Of a DNA stretch of 64,000 nt, positions 26,182 to 35,033 are shown piece by piece. Numbering within the stretch: position 1 is the first letter of the stretch; each line of letters begins with the position of its first letter. The DNA is from an uncultured Clostridia bacterium (GTDB lineage: Bacteria > Bacillota > Clostridia > Christensenellales > DTU072), in NCBI GenBank assembly GCA_944363505.1, contig CALVUD010000002.1:1-64000 (forward strand). The letters are read 5' to 3'. The translations under genes and the position numbers were made by a program. The notes under the pieces were generated by a model. That model saw only the letters and a program-made list of their open reading frames with translations. It was not told the origin of the DNA and made no database searches.

Positions 26182-26655
26182 TTATACTTCGTCTATGGGT
26201 CTGATGATTATCGTGTCGCCTTTTGTGCCGGGTTTTTGAGGAGACCCCGGCGCTGTAGGTTTTGTGCGCTCCGTCTGTTTTGTGGCGGGAGCCGTGTCAA
26301 AATCCAAAAGAGGCAAATAATAACACATCATATTCGCGCCCGCGGTCATTGTGGCAATATAACTTCTGATATAAGGGTAAAGCATCTTGGACGCCTCTAT
26401 ACGCATTGCGTCGACGTCGGCTTGTTCGTCGGTGATTTTGAAATTACCGCTGAGCTTCACTTCGAACTCGAACGGAAGCTTCTCTCCCTCTTGCGCTTTG
26501 ACCGAAGCCGTGATCATCAGGAAAAAGTCCGTGGGACTCTTTTTTATATCCATTCTGATGTTTGGATTGATCCTGAAATTATTAACCCCCGGAGGTATCG
26601 GATTGGTTTTGAACGACGATTCGTTAATCCTGTAATTCAAAAGCTTCAGATACAT
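26182..26655 (-). CDS. SecB-like chaperone family protein
   Basis: 157 residues. The layout recalls the SecB fold: beta strands FFLMITASVKAQ and FEFEVKLSGNFKI, then a helix with ASKMLYPYIRSYIATMTAGANM and LPLLDF, the position of the conserved A-x-LFPYAR and LPP region of SecB. A 35-residue Pro/Thr/Lys-rich tail follows. True SecB is rare in Gram-positives, so this is probably a SecB-like holdase of unknown partner. GAGGTGA fixes the ATG. Last gene in the uracil-YitT transcript. Confidence 0.6.
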   Translation of the reverse strand: MYLKLLNYRINESSFKTNPIPPGVNNFRINPNIRMDIKKSPTDFFLMITASVKAQEGEKLPFEFEVKLSGNFKITDEQADVDAMRIEASKMLYPYIRSYIATMTAGANMMCYYLPLLDFDTAPATKQTERTKPTAPGSPQKPGTKGDTIIIRPIDEV

Positions 26656-26663
26656 TCTTCACC

Positions 26664-27620
26664 TCAATTTCCGCTACGGAATCCGAACCCGTTAACTTCT
26701 TTTGCCTTGGTAATGAACACAAAAGCATCGGGATCGATGTTCTTGATTATCTTCTTCAGCAAAGTCGATTGTCTGCGTTTTACGACGCATACGAGCATGA
26801 TCCTTTCGGCGTGCGTGTAAACGCCCTCGCCTTTAAGCTCCGTAGCTCCGCGGTGAAGTTTGTCCACAATGGCTTGCGAAAGCTCGTCGGGTTTGGAGGT
26901 AACGATATTGAACACCACGCTGGACTGAAGACCGTGCGTAATGACGTCGGCGACTTCGCTGGTTACGAACAGAGTTATGAACGAATATAGAATCGGGGTC
27001 GCTATATTGGTGAAAATAGTATTGGCGTCGAGTCCGGAAGTCTCCAGCAAGCCCATCGAACCCGAGAACAGCACGACTATGGAATCGAAAATGAAAATCT
27101 GCCATTGCACGTTCAGATCCGGATTTTTCTCGTACGCGATTTTACCGATGATGTCGGTGCCGCCCGCGCTGGAGTTGGTCAGCAACATTCCGCCAAGAGC
27201 CACCCCGCAGACCGCGCCGCCTGCAATCGCGGCAAGCACGGTAACGCCCGAACTAAGTCCCTCGCCCACGAATATGGGAAAATCGACCAGACTGAACAAT
27301 CCCATGAACCCGGCATAGAAAGCCACGCAGATCGTAGAGTTTATGGCAAACTGTTTATTGAGCGTGAAGTACGACGCAATAACCAGGGGAAGGTTCAGTA
27401 TCAGTACCGTAACCGCAGGGTTAAACCACGTCTCTGCCAGTCGCTCGTTATAATAGCCTACGACGTTATAAAGTATGGACGCTATACCGCCGAAGCCGCC
27501 CGGCGCAAAAGCGTTCGGAACTATGAACACATACGTTCCGAGCGCTCTCAAAAACGCCAGGACAATCAAAAGTCCGTAAAATCCGGAATACTTTACCAAC
27601 GTCTTTCTGTCGATTTTCAT
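26664..27620 (-). CDS. YitT family membrane protein
   Basis: 318 residues with five or six membrane segments in the first 200 residues and a C-terminal cytoplasmic DUF2179 domain (VVFNIVTSKPDELSQAI to the ending KEVNGFGF). NAFAPGGFGGIASIL and NSSAGGTDIIGKI are characteristic. Transported substrate is unknown. It starts 7 bases after upp and is followed by the SecB-like gene after 8 bases. Confidence 0.9.
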   Translation of the reverse strand: MKIDRKTLVKYSGFYGLLIVLAFLRALGTYVFIVPNAFAPGGFGGIASILYNVVGYYNERLAETWFNPAVTVLILNLPLVIASYFTLNKQFAINSTICVAFYAGFMGLFSLVDFPIFVGEGLSSGVTVLAAIAGGAVCGVALGGMLLTNSSAGGTDIIGKIAYEKNPDLNVQWQIFIFDSIVVLFSGSMGLLETSGLDANTIFTNIATPILYSFITLFVTSEVADVITHGLQSSVVFNIVTSKPDELSQAIVDKLHRGATELKGEGVYTHAERIMLVCVVKRRQSTLLKKIIKNIDPDAFVFITKAKEVNGFGFRSGN

Positions 27621-27627
27621 GACGGTT

Positions 27628-28266
27628 TTATTTTGTACCGAACAGCCTGTCGCCCGCGTCTCCGAGTCCGGGAAGTATGTATCCGTGCTCGTTCAGTTGC
27701 CTGTCGAGACATGCGATAAAAACTTTGACGTCGGGATATTTTTCCGCCACAGTTTCCACGCCTACGGGAGCGGCAATGATATTCATCAGCCTGATGTCGG
27801 TACAACCGCGCTTTTTGAGGAGTTCTATCGCCGCGCATGCGGAGCCGCCGGTCGCCAACATCGGATCCAGGATGATGGTTATCTTGTCCTCGATACCGTC
27901 GGGAAGCTTACAGTAATATTCCTTGGGTTCCAGAGTTTCTTCGTCGCGGTACATCCCGATGTGCCCTACTTTAGCGGTGGGGAACAGACGGTGTACTCCG
28001 TTGACCATTCCGAGTCCCGCCCTGAGTACGGGAACGACCGCTACGGAATTTTCTATAACGATGGTCTGCTCCGTTTTTTCAAGAGGCGTCGTTACCATGA
28101 CTTTTCTGGTGGGAACGTCTTTCAGACATTCGAAAGTCATCAATGCGGTAATTTCCTCGACCAGTTCCCTGAAATCCTTGGTTCCGGTGTCCTTATTGCG
28201 CAAAATGGCTATTTTGTGCTGGATCAGAGGATGTTCGAAAATCGTTACGTTTTTATAGTCTTTCAT
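27628..28266 (-). CDS. upp: Uracil phosphoribosyltransferase
   Basis: 212 residues. PRPP-binding LDPMLATGGSA, the VPVLRAGLGM loop and the C-terminal GYILPGLGDAGDRLFGT are diagnostic. It converts uracil and PRPP to UMP. The ATG at 28266 has GGAGAG just upstream; the extra upstream ATG at 28305 would start inside the intercistronic hairpin. It follows the uracil permease gene, a natural uptake-salvage pair. Confidence 0.97.
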   Translation of the reverse strand: MKDYKNVTIFEHPLIQHKIAILRNKDTGTKDFRELVEEITALMTFECLKDVPTRKVMVTTPLEKTEQTIVIENSVAVVPVLRAGLGMVNGVHRLFPTAKVGHIGMYRDEETLEPKEYYCKLPDGIEDKITIILDPMLATGGSACAAIELLKKRGCTDIRLMNIIAAPVGVETVAEKYPDVKVFIACLDRQLNEHGYILPGLGDAGDRLFGTK

Positions 28267-28278
28267 AAGCTCTCCGCT

Positions 28279-28305
28279 ATGCTCCCGCCGATACGGCGGG
28301 AGCAT
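28279..28305. other. 12-bp perfect hairpin between uraA and upp
   Basis: ATGCTCCCGCCG-ATA-CGGCGGGAGCAT sits 12 bases upstream of the upp start. In the operon direction no T tract follows, so it is probably an RNA stability or translation element rather than a terminator. On the other strand it is followed by T-rich sequence. Confidence 0.6.
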
Positions 28306-28316
28306 AAAATTTATTT

Positions 28317-29876
28317 TTAAATATTTTCGGATTCCGCGGTTTCGGATTCCTTCTTTTCGTCGGCGCTTTCGACGATGTTGCCGTTTGCGTCCTCGGTTAT
28401 GATATTGACCTCGTCGGGAGCGGAGACCGACTTCGACACCTCGACATAGCCGCTGGGCACGGAATCGACGGGTTCTTCGTCCTTTTTCTCCTTGAACAGT
28501 ACGTTGACGAGAATTCCTAAGATAAGCGCAGTGGCTATAGAAGATATCTCGATAACGGGGTTGGATCCATCGGCTTCCGCGCCGAATTTAATGGACAGTC
28601 CGCCGATACCCGCTATTAGTATCGAGCACACGACGAACAGGTTTTTGGATTCGCCGAGGTCTATGCCGCGCAGCATATTCAGACCGGAGACCGCTATGAA
28701 GCCGTACAGCGACAGGCATACGCCGCCCATCACGCAGGCGGGGATGGTCTCCATGAAAGCGACTACCGGTGAACAGAACGCGAGCACTATCGCAAGTACC
28801 GACGCGCCGAGAATGGACAGAACGGAAGCGTTCCTGGTGATGGCTACGCAGCCTACCGATTCACCGTAAGTGGTGTTCGGCGAGCCGCCCCACACGGCTC
28901 CCACGAAGGAACCGATACCGTCTCCGAGAAGCGTTCTGTGGAGCCCCGGATCCTTCAGCAGATCGCGTTCGATTATGTTGGAGATGTTTTTGTGGTCGGC
29001 AAGGTGCTCCGCGAACACGACGAACGTGACGGGGAGATACAAAAGCGCTATCTGAGCGACGCCCGCGCCGTCAAGCTGTTGGATATTGCCGCCGGAGGTG
29101 TGCAGGAACGAGAAGTCCCAGTTTATGAAACTTTCGGGGGCGACGGGTTTGAAGTTGTCGATCAGCGGCTGCCAGTTGACTATCTTCAGATACTCGACCT
29201 CGGCGCCGTAGCCTATCGCGGAGAATATCGCGGCGAGCGCGTAACCTGCTATTATACCTATAACAAAAGGAATGAGTTTCATCGTCTTGTTGCCCTTAAG
29301 CGAGCAGAAAACGACGACAAAGAATGTGACCAGGCCGCACAGCAACGCGACCAAATTATAATTATTTACGGCTTCGCCGTATTGATTCAAAACGCTACCC
29401 ACGCCGCTCGCATGAGTGATGTCGCCCATAGCGCTTCCCGCAAGCGAAAGTCCTATCAGGGCGACCGTGGGCCCTATGACTACGGGGGGCATCAGTTTGT
29501 TGATCCAATTCGTGCCGGCAAGATAAACGACGAGCGCGATAAGCGCATATCCGACGGCAGCAAACGCGGCACCGAGCAGAACGCCGAAATATCCGTACGT
29601 TACCGCGCCGATAAGCGGCGAGATGAACGCGAAGGAACTGCCGAGGAACACGGGGCTTTTGAATTTCGTGAACAGCAGATAAGTTATCGTCCCGAAGCCC
29701 GCGCCTATCATCGCGGCGGCGGGGTTCATGACCAGCGCCTGCTCGCCCGAAACGGAGCCGGAAACGACCATCGGGACCGCTATCGTGGCGGTGATTATCG
29801 CCAGCAGCTGCTGCAGCGAAAAAACGACCAGCTTACCGAACGGCGGGCGGTCGTTTACGTCATAAATCATTTTCAT
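28317..29876 (-). CDS. uraA: Uracil-xanthine permease
   Basis: 519 residues, NCS2 family with 12-14 membrane segments. AGALAA-type repeats are not seen, but VFAEHLADHKNISNI and GSPNTTYGESVGCVAITRNASV are the NCS2 signature region. It imports uracil with protons for Upp next to it. A 70-residue acidic C-terminal tail is longer than usual. GGAGG lies 9 bases before the ATG. Confidence 0.95.
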   Translation of the reverse strand: MKMIYDVNDRPPFGKLVVFSLQQLLAIITATIAVPMVVSGSVSGEQALVMNPAAAMIGAGFGTITYLLFTKFKSPVFLGSSFAFISPLIGAVTYGYFGVLLGAAFAAVGYALIALVVYLAGTNWINKLMPPVVIGPTVALIGLSLAGSAMGDITHASGVGSVLNQYGEAVNNYNLVALLCGLVTFFVVVFCSLKGNKTMKLIPFVIGIIAGYALAAIFSAIGYGAEVEYLKIVNWQPLIDNFKPVAPESFINWDFSFLHTSGGNIQQLDGAGVAQIALLYLPVTFVVFAEHLADHKNISNIIERDLLKDPGLHRTLLGDGIGSFVGAVWGGSPNTTYGESVGCVAITRNASVLSILGASVLAIVLAFCSPVVAFMETIPACVMGGVCLSLYGFIAVSGLNMLRGIDLGESKNLFVVCSILIAGIGGLSIKFGAEADGSNPVIEISSIATALILGILVNVLFKEKKDEEPVDSVPSGYVEVSKSVSAPDEVNIITEDANGNIVESADEKKESETAESENI

Positions 29877-29902
29877 TGGTAGGTTCCTCCGAATTTTTTT
29901 TA

Positions 29903-29931
29903 ATTATATCACCGCAAGGAATTATAATCAA
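29903..29931 (-). promoter_or_regulatory. Promoter of the uraA-upp-yitT operon
   Basis: TTGATT (29926-29931), 17-bp spacer, TATAAT (29903-29908). The leader is about 20 bases, so no PyrR attenuator fits. Confidence 0.75.
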
Positions 29932-30021
29932 GCGCTTATAATGATTAAAGCGAAATAAAGATATGTAATATTACGATATATTATACGCGTTGCTGGCGCG
30001 CATACATTTCTGAAACATATC

Positions 30022-30053
30022 AAAAAAGCCGAACGAAAGTCGGCTTTTTAAAA
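30022..30053 (-). terminator. Terminator after the DUF2207 gene
   Basis: AAAAAGCCGA-CTTTCGT-TCGGCTTTTT, 10-bp stem with flanking A and T tracts, 24 bases after the gene. Confidence 0.85.
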
Positions 30054-30076
30054 AACAGCATTGACTCGGACGGAAA

Positions 30077-32023
30077 TTATCTGAAACCGCCTCCGCCTCC
30101 GAAACGACCGCCTCCGCCGCCGCGGAAGCCGCCGCCTCCCCTGCCGAAACCGCCGAATCCGCCTCGCGAGCGTCCGGATCCCGCCTTGACCGCGCTAACA
30201 GTGTTGTTGATGGCGGAAACCGTATTGTTTATGTGCGAGCCTATATCGAACATGCCTCCTCTTAACGACGACAATGCAAAGTAAGTGAACAAATAGCTCC
30301 TTGCAAATCTGCCGCCCGGAGCAAACGATGCGGGATCGCTCAGTTCCGGATAAACGGCTTTCAATTCCCTCAGCACCCTCTCGGAGATACCCATCATCGT
30401 GGCGTATACCATATACTCCTCCCACAACTGTAGCTGAGGGATCTCGTATTCCTTGAGATTGGAAAATTCCAGCATAAAGCGTTTGAGCGCGTGCGCTTCG
30501 GCATGTTTTGCTATGCCTTTGGAATTGAGTTTCGCCACTTTAGGCGCAAAGAACGCGGCAACCAGACCGAACAAAACCATTCCTATCGCAAGGAAAACCG
30601 TATCCGCGATAAAGTACCACAAAATTGCAGCAAATGCTATCGAGAATATTCCGAGAGGATAAGAAAAATTTCTTGCGTTTGCTCCCATATACCCGCCCGT
30701 TCTGTATTCGCGGGAAGCGGAAGAACGGAAAGCGGAAATGTCCGCGGAAACAGCGCCGACGTGCCCTTTGCCGTAAGCGGAAAATTCGTCCATGGTAAAC
30801 GCTTTTCCGATCTCTCTTTCGGCTTTCAACAACATTACATAAACGGCTTTTTCGTGTTCTTTCAGGTCGTTTATCTCCGCCTCGGCAACCGAATTGACGT
30901 GAACGGTATAATCGTCGCCGTCAGGCTTCAATTCCAATAAACCGCGTCGGGTCAGATCCATTATGGTCGCGGAAATCAACCTGGAACGGTTTTTGTCCGA
31001 ATCCGCCGTCCCGTCGAAATGATAGAAGAAGTACCCCATTTCCGCGGGCGTATCCCCGGGAGGAATTTCGCGGACGTATTCGGGATATTTGGACGCGTCG
31101 TAATGTCCGAAAACGAATTTGTAATAGACGAACAGCGCTATCGCCGCCAAAGCGAACAGAATCCCCAGCACCAAAGATATTATATATTTTACGCGTTCGC
31201 GGCGGGTTTCCTTAATCCAGCTTTCGTACCAAGCCGTTTCTTCGTCGACAATCTTATCGCGCGCGTCATACTCGCGTATTATATCTGTAGCCGTAAATCT
31301 TTCCTTTTCGGTAACTATTCTGACCTCGGTCAATACCGACGCTTTGCTGTTCGGAGCTATTCCCTCGGCGCTCAAAACCACGGAATTGCCGGTTGCATAA
31401 GTGTCGGATTTCTCGGCGTTATCCAGATGCAGCCAGAACAAAGTATCCGTATCGCTTTCGACCATAGTTTCTCCGGGCAACTCGATCGTACATTTGTAGT
31501 TTTCGATATACATACCGAAATCGGAGGAAAACTGCGACCAGTACAATACCGCGCAATCGTTATAGGAGATCACGGCGTCGGGCAGTTTATACCGGAAAGC
31601 AAACCTTTTACTGCCGGCGGTTGTAGCCTCGAAAACAACGCCTATTTCTACCTTATACGCGGAGACTTCGTAATAAGCGCGCATGGAGGAACTGCCCGAA
31701 ACGGAAGGTATCCCGTAGCGGGAATCCGACGGCTCGAGCGTAGTATTCGACTGATAATCGTAAACCGTATAGCTGTCTATGAATTCGTCAAGTTGTTTCG
31801 AGTTTTCGAATTCCAGCACCTTATAGATGTTTCTTACGGGCGAAGAAGAATCGATAATTGCGTTCCACGTTTCGCTGACCGCGAGATCGCCGTTTTCGTC
31901 CGCCTCAGCGGAAATATCCACGTAGGAAAGATATACGTCGCCTTTGTCCTGACAACCCGTAAGCAGACTGCCGACCGTCAATAAAACCGCCGCGATAAGA
32001 ATAATAACGGTAACTTTTTTCAT
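30077..32023 (-). CDS. DUF2207 membrane protein (LemA partner)
   Basis: 648 residues. A lipoprotein-like signal (LLTGC near 24) leads an extracellular DUF2207 beta domain (30-275), a membrane helix near 285-305, a cytoplasmic region, a second hydrophobic pair near 460-500, and a C-terminal 40 residues made almost only of Gly, Phe and Arg (GGGG repeats). DUF2207 proteins regularly accompany lemA, as here. Role in envelope homeostasis is suspected only. Confidence 0.85.
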   Translation of the reverse strand: MKKVTVIILIAAVLLTVGSLLTGCQDKGDVYLSYVDISAEADENGDLAVSETWNAIIDSSSPVRNIYKVLEFENSKQLDEFIDSYTVYDYQSNTTLEPSDSRYGIPSVSGSSSMRAYYEVSAYKVEIGVVFEATTAGSKRFAFRYKLPDAVISYNDCAVLYWSQFSSDFGMYIENYKCTIELPGETMVESDTDTLFWLHLDNAEKSDTYATGNSVVLSAEGIAPNSKASVLTEVRIVTEKERFTATDIIREYDARDKIVDEETAWYESWIKETRRERVKYIISLVLGILFALAAIALFVYYKFVFGHYDASKYPEYVREIPPGDTPAEMGYFFYHFDGTADSDKNRSRLISATIMDLTRRGLLELKPDGDDYTVHVNSVAEAEINDLKEHEKAVYVMLLKAEREIGKAFTMDEFSAYGKGHVGAVSADISAFRSSASREYRTGGYMGANARNFSYPLGIFSIAFAAILWYFIADTVFLAIGMVLFGLVAAFFAPKVAKLNSKGIAKHAEAHALKRFMLEFSNLKEYEIPQLQLWEEYMVYATMMGISERVLRELKAVYPELSDPASFAPGGRFARSYLFTYFALSSLRGGMFDIGSHINNTVSAINNTVSAVKAGSGRSRGGFGGFGRGGGGFRGGGGGRFGGGGGFR

Positions 32024-32032
32024 AAATCCGTA

Positions 32033-32545
32033 TTAAAACGAAACTTTCGGCGCCTCTTTCTGAGTTTCTTCTATTTCGAAATAAGGCTTCGCCGCAAACT
32101 TGAATATCTTTGCGACGATATTGGACGGGAAAGTCTGAACCTGCTGGTTGAACTTCATCGCCGTATCGTTATAGAATTGTCTGGAAACGGCGATTTTCTG
32201 TTCCAGTGAACTGAGTTCGTTCTGAAGCGACATGAAGTTCGTATTGGCTTTCAGCTCGGGATAACGTTCGGCAACCACCAAAAGTCTGGACAGCGCGCCC
32301 GAAAGTTCGTTGTTGGCTTTTATTGCGTCCTCCTGAGTCTTTGCTCCGCCGACCGAAGCCCTCGCTCTGGTAACTTCGCCCAAAGTTTCCTTTTCGTGAG
32401 ACGCATAGCCCTTTACGGTCTCCACCATGTTGGGAATCAGATCGTAACGGCGTTTAAGCTGAACGTCGATCTGCGACCAGGCGTTTTCTACTCTGACGCG
32501 TTTCTTGACCAGGCTGTTATAAATACAAATCGTTATTATACACAT
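32033..32545 (-). CDS. lemA: LemA family protein
   Basis: 170 residues, a short N-terminal membrane segment ([10 protein letters not shown]) then the LemA coiled-coil bundle: [28 protein letters not shown] and [11 protein letters not shown] are signatures. About 15 residues shorter at the N-terminus than most. AAAGGAG lies 11 bases before the ATG. Co-transcribed with the DUF2207 gene (gap 9 bases). Confidence 0.92.
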   Translation of the reverse strand: MCIITICIYNSLVKKRVRVENAWSQIDVQLKRRYDLIPNMVETVKGYASHEKETLGEVTRARASVGGAKTQEDAIKANNELSGALSRLLVVAERYPELKANTNFMSLQNELSSLEQKIAVSRQFYNDTAMKFNQQVQTFPSNIVAKIFKFAAKPYFEIEETQKEAPKVSF

Positions 32546-32581
32546 CTTCGTATATGCTCCTTTGGTTCTTTTGTTTATTAT

Positions 32582-32610
32582 AATATACTACGTTTGCGGA
32601 TTTAATGCAA
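32582..32610 (-). promoter_or_regulatory. Promoter of lemA-DUF2207
   Basis: TTGCAT (32605-32610), 17-bp spacer and TATATT (32582-32587). Confidence 0.65.
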
Positions 32611-32928
32611 TACGGATAAAATACCCCGTCATAAAAAGCTGCATTATACCGAAAAAACAAAAATCACGGCTTTGACCGTGATCATTATAGCTGGTGCACC
32701 GACTTGCCGCAAAAACGAACACAGTAATATATAAGGTAAATCGACGGGAATTATATTGCGCGGTTGAATTGCCGCTGTCGGACTATAAACTGTACGGCAA
32801 GCAATTAGCGGTGCGATAATTGCTCACAGCTTGCAATGGCTGTCATAGCGTTCTTATAGATACGCTATGGCAGCCCTTTATTTGTTTTTAACTATGTGAT
32901 GATTGTAGATTTTTACTGAAAAATTTGA
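32611..32928. other. Gene-free junction between chromosome and second accessory block
   Basis: A hairpin ATCACGG-CTTTG-ACCGTGAT lies near 32663-32682. From about 32755 the sequence contains a broken reading frame whose end (minus strand) resembles the C-terminus of the 53-residue gene at 34150, within the repeat at 32830-32880. Composition turns AT-rich from here. Confidence 0.45.
32830..32880. repeat. Left copy of an approximate 45-bp repeat (terminator-like hairpin)
   Basis: GGCTGTCATAGCGT...ACGCTATGGCAGCC forms a 14-bp imperfect hairpin followed by a T-rich tract. A similar sequence with the same orientation lies at 34173-34222. On the minus strand it encodes a fragment RIYKNAMTAIA matching RIYKTAMIALS of the 53-residue gene. 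The copies flank the 390-residue gene. Confidence 0.7.
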
Positions 32929-32960
32929 TATAATTTATATAAAATATGTCTATGTAGGAG
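32927..32960 (+). promoter_or_regulatory. Extended -10 and ribosome site of the 390-residue gene
   Basis: TGATATAAT (32926-32934) is an extended -10 like that of the integrase at 102. No good -35 is present at 17 bp. AGGAG at 32956-32960 precedes the ATG by 8 bases. Confidence 0.5.
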
Positions 32961-32968
32961 CGCCCACA

Positions 32969-34141
32969 ATGAACAAAGCGAATATGTTTTGGCAAACTTA
33001 TTTGAATTTAGAAAATGAGTTTCTTGACTTGTCAAAGTACATTTATATAACAGATACTACAACGAAAATAGACACTCACACAAAGGTAATTAGAAATGTT
33101 GAGTGCAAACACCAATTAGAGACTTATTCTAGTTATATAGCTGATTTGTTGGTGCGTTGCTGTGTTGAAATTGAGGCTATATCAAAAGAGCTTTATTTTG
33201 ATAACGGTGGAATAAAACCGCGCGGTAGTATTGATTTATACTTTGATACAGACTGTATTGCATTCTTAAATGATAAGTGGAATATAGCCGATAAAGTAGT
33301 GATGGTGGTTGCTAGCAATTTTAATTTGTCAAAAGAGGAAAATCAAATTTTAACACCATTAAAAAAAGCAGATGAACGGTCTAAAACTATTTGGGCAAAG
33401 TCATATCAGGCGGTAAAACACGATAGATATAATTCATTATATCTAGGAAACATTAAGGCACTATTAAATGCAATGGCTGCGCTATATTTGTTTAATATAT
33501 ATTTTCGAGATATAAAACTTTCATCTAAATATGTGGATATTCATAATCTAGATATGTCATTTGGTTCAAAGATTTTTTCATTAAAAGCACCAAATCAAAA
33601 TGCCTTAGTAGATATAATGAATGGAATAAAAAGTGATGATATATTGAAATCAGGCGAGAGTCCATATATTGCTAAATATACAGATAGCTATTATAAACAA
33701 GTTCTATCTGCCAGACAAAAATATTTAGATGATTTGAATAATTATTGGAGAAATCAACCCGAATTAAAAGAGACCGCTTTTATTTTACAATTAGCGAAAG
33801 CAAAAGAGATTGAAGATAAAGACCCCGCCCAAAGAGTTATACCTTTATGGGAATTGTGTAAATATCGAATAAACAAAAAAGCACCTGCATATTTGCCATT
33901 TGAAGAAAGAAAAAAGGCTTTTGTTCAAAGTCCAGAATGGAATGGCGAAATCAGAATGCTAAATAAGCATTTGTCCGAAAGTGAATTAACACCCGAAAAT
34001 ATACAAGGTGAAATAGATCACGCTGGTGTTCAATTTGCAATGGATATAGACAAATCTTTTAGTAGCCAATTTATGTACAAAGCCTTTACGGAAGGTTATT
34101 GTGAAATTGTACTCGATAAAGGCAATGTAAAATATTTATAA
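32969..34141 (+). CDS. Unknown 390-residue protein, HEPN-like N-terminal region suspected
   Basis: No family recognised with certainty. Residues 45-80 (CKHQLETYSSYIADLLVRCC and EIEAISKEL) and 145-185 (YQAVKHDRYNSLYLGNIKAL then NAMAALYLFNIYF) form an all-helical core. The KHDR motif between helices recalls HEPN or AbiV-like proteins, but no clear Rx4-6H is present. Residues 215-390 are a separate, charged domain. No signal or membrane segment. AT-rich gene alone between two repeats, so an accessory or defence gene is likely by context only. Start fixed by AGGAG. Confidence 0.6.
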   Translation: MNKANMFWQTYLNLENEFLDLSKYIYITDTTTKIDTHTKVIRNVECKHQLETYSSYIADLLVRCCVEIEAISKELYFDNGGIKPRGSIDLYFDTDCIAFLNDKWNIADKVVMVVASNFNLSKEENQILTPLKKADERSKTIWAKSYQAVKHDRYNSLYLGNIKALLNAMAALYLFNIYFRDIKLSSKYVDIHNLDMSFGSKIFSLKAPNQNALVDIMNGIKSDDILKSGESPYIAKYTDSYYKQVLSARQKYLDDLNNYWRNQPELKETAFILQLAKAKEIEDKDPAQRVIPLWELCKYRINKKAPAYLPFEERKKAFVQSPEWNGEIRMLNKHLSESELTPENIQGEIDHAGVQFAMDIDKSFSSQFMYKAFTEGYCEIVLDKGNVKYL

Positions 34142-34149
34142 TTCTACAT

Positions 34150-34311
34150 CTAAACTTTTTTATTAGTAGATAAGGCTATCATAGCGGTTTTATAGATACG
34201 CTTTGACAGCCTTTTTGCTTGTTCTTTATCGGGCAGTAATTCGGCATTTATATTCTTGTTTTTGTCGTTAAAGTAAATAACGCTTATACCGAGCGGTATT
34301 GTCTTATTCAT
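34150..34311 (-). CDS. Small mobile-element protein of 53 residues
   Basis: Starts MNKTIPLGISVIYF and ends with a basic helix (QAKRLSKRIYKTAMIAL). No named family recognised. The 3' end lies inside the repeat at 34173-34222, and a degraded copy of that end exists at 32830-32880. No strong ribosome site is seen, but the frame is open and the amphipathic helix is plausible. Confidence 0.45.
   Translation of the reverse strand: MNKTIPLGISVIYFNDKNKNINAELLPDKEQAKRLSKRIYKTAMIALSTNKKV
34173..34222. repeat. Right copy of the approximate 45-bp repeat
   Basis: GGCTATCATAGCG...CGCTTTGACAGCC followed by TTTTTGC. About 80-85 percent identical to the left copy by eye. For the 390-residue gene it can act as terminator. 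Confidence 0.7.
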
Positions 34312-34622
34312 ATTTGATATTCCTTAAATTTTTGATAACCCCACCCAAACCCACCCACTGCGGGCTTGTTTTTCGTTCCGTGTTCCGTAGTGTCAATTAG
34401 GTAATAATAGAGTACAAGCCCTAAAATGTTGCGACGCGCGACGCGCTGGCAATAAGGTAATAGTATGCTTATTGCCACTGCGGGCGGCTGTCGCCGCCCG
34501 CATATTGCCATTTTTGCCCTAAAAGTGTTACAGTGTGACGGGGTGAACTGGTAATACTAAGTCCACCCCGTAAACGGACTGCATTAAAACTGCGTTACAC
34601 GTTACGGGGTGAACGGGTAATA
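34312..34622. other. Repeat-rich gene-free region (possible oriT or control region)
   Basis: It holds an inverted repeat GGCAATAAG/CTTATTGCC (about 34448-34479), a perfect hairpin GCGGGCGGC-TGTC-GCCGCCCGC (34482-34503), and two 32-bp direct repeats (34527-34558 and 34594-34625) carrying CGGGGTGAAC, with an inverted CACCCCG between them. No protein gene is supported. Confidence 0.45.
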
Positions 34623-35033
34623 TTATATACTGCAATCGCGTAATTGCTTTTGTAAGTGTTTGCGTATCGTCGCCATTTGCCGAGATATTGCGGAGTTTGA
34701 CACGCCGCGTTCACGCGCAATCGCCCGCATAGACTTTTCCTCGTAATAAAGGTTATGCACCAATTCTCGCCGCTTGTCCGATAGCGTTAATAATGCTTTA
34801 TGTACGCGCTCCGTATTTTCTTTCCGTATGATTTCAGCAAGTATGTCTATACGCTTGTCCTCAAAGTCTATTCCGTTTTCAATTAAATAGTTCAAAGAGG
34901 TATGCCGTCTTGTTTCCCGCCAATGGTTGAGTTTTTCCATTTGTACAAGTTGTAAGTGTATCATATAGAGTTCGTCCGTAACCTCTATTTCATTAGTAGT
35001 GCCGTCCACAAATTTATAGATTATTACTTGCAT
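34623..35033 (-). CDS. Sigma-70-like regulator of a conjugative element
   Basis: 136 residues. The C-terminal 50 residues form a region-4-type helix-turn-helix: ALLTLSDKRRELVHNLYYEE then SMRAIARERGVSNSAISRQM. The N-terminal part is short and lacks region 2, as in small sigma-like proteins of Tn916/ICE-type elements. It probably controls element genes. The ATG at 35033 has GGAGG 8 bases upstream; an ATG at 35048 does not. Confidence 0.75.
   Translation of the reverse strand: MQVIIYKFVDGTTNEIEVTDELYMIHLQLVQMEKLNHWRETRRHTSLNYLIENGIDFEDKRIDILAEIIRKENTERVHKALLTLSDKRRELVHNLYYEEKSMRAIARERGVSNSAISRQMATIRKHLQKQLRDCSI

Noticed and set aside
34308..34511. 67-codon minus-strand frame in the repeat-rich region
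   Set aside because: It lies across the hairpins and repeats and has no ribosome site; non-coding is more likely.
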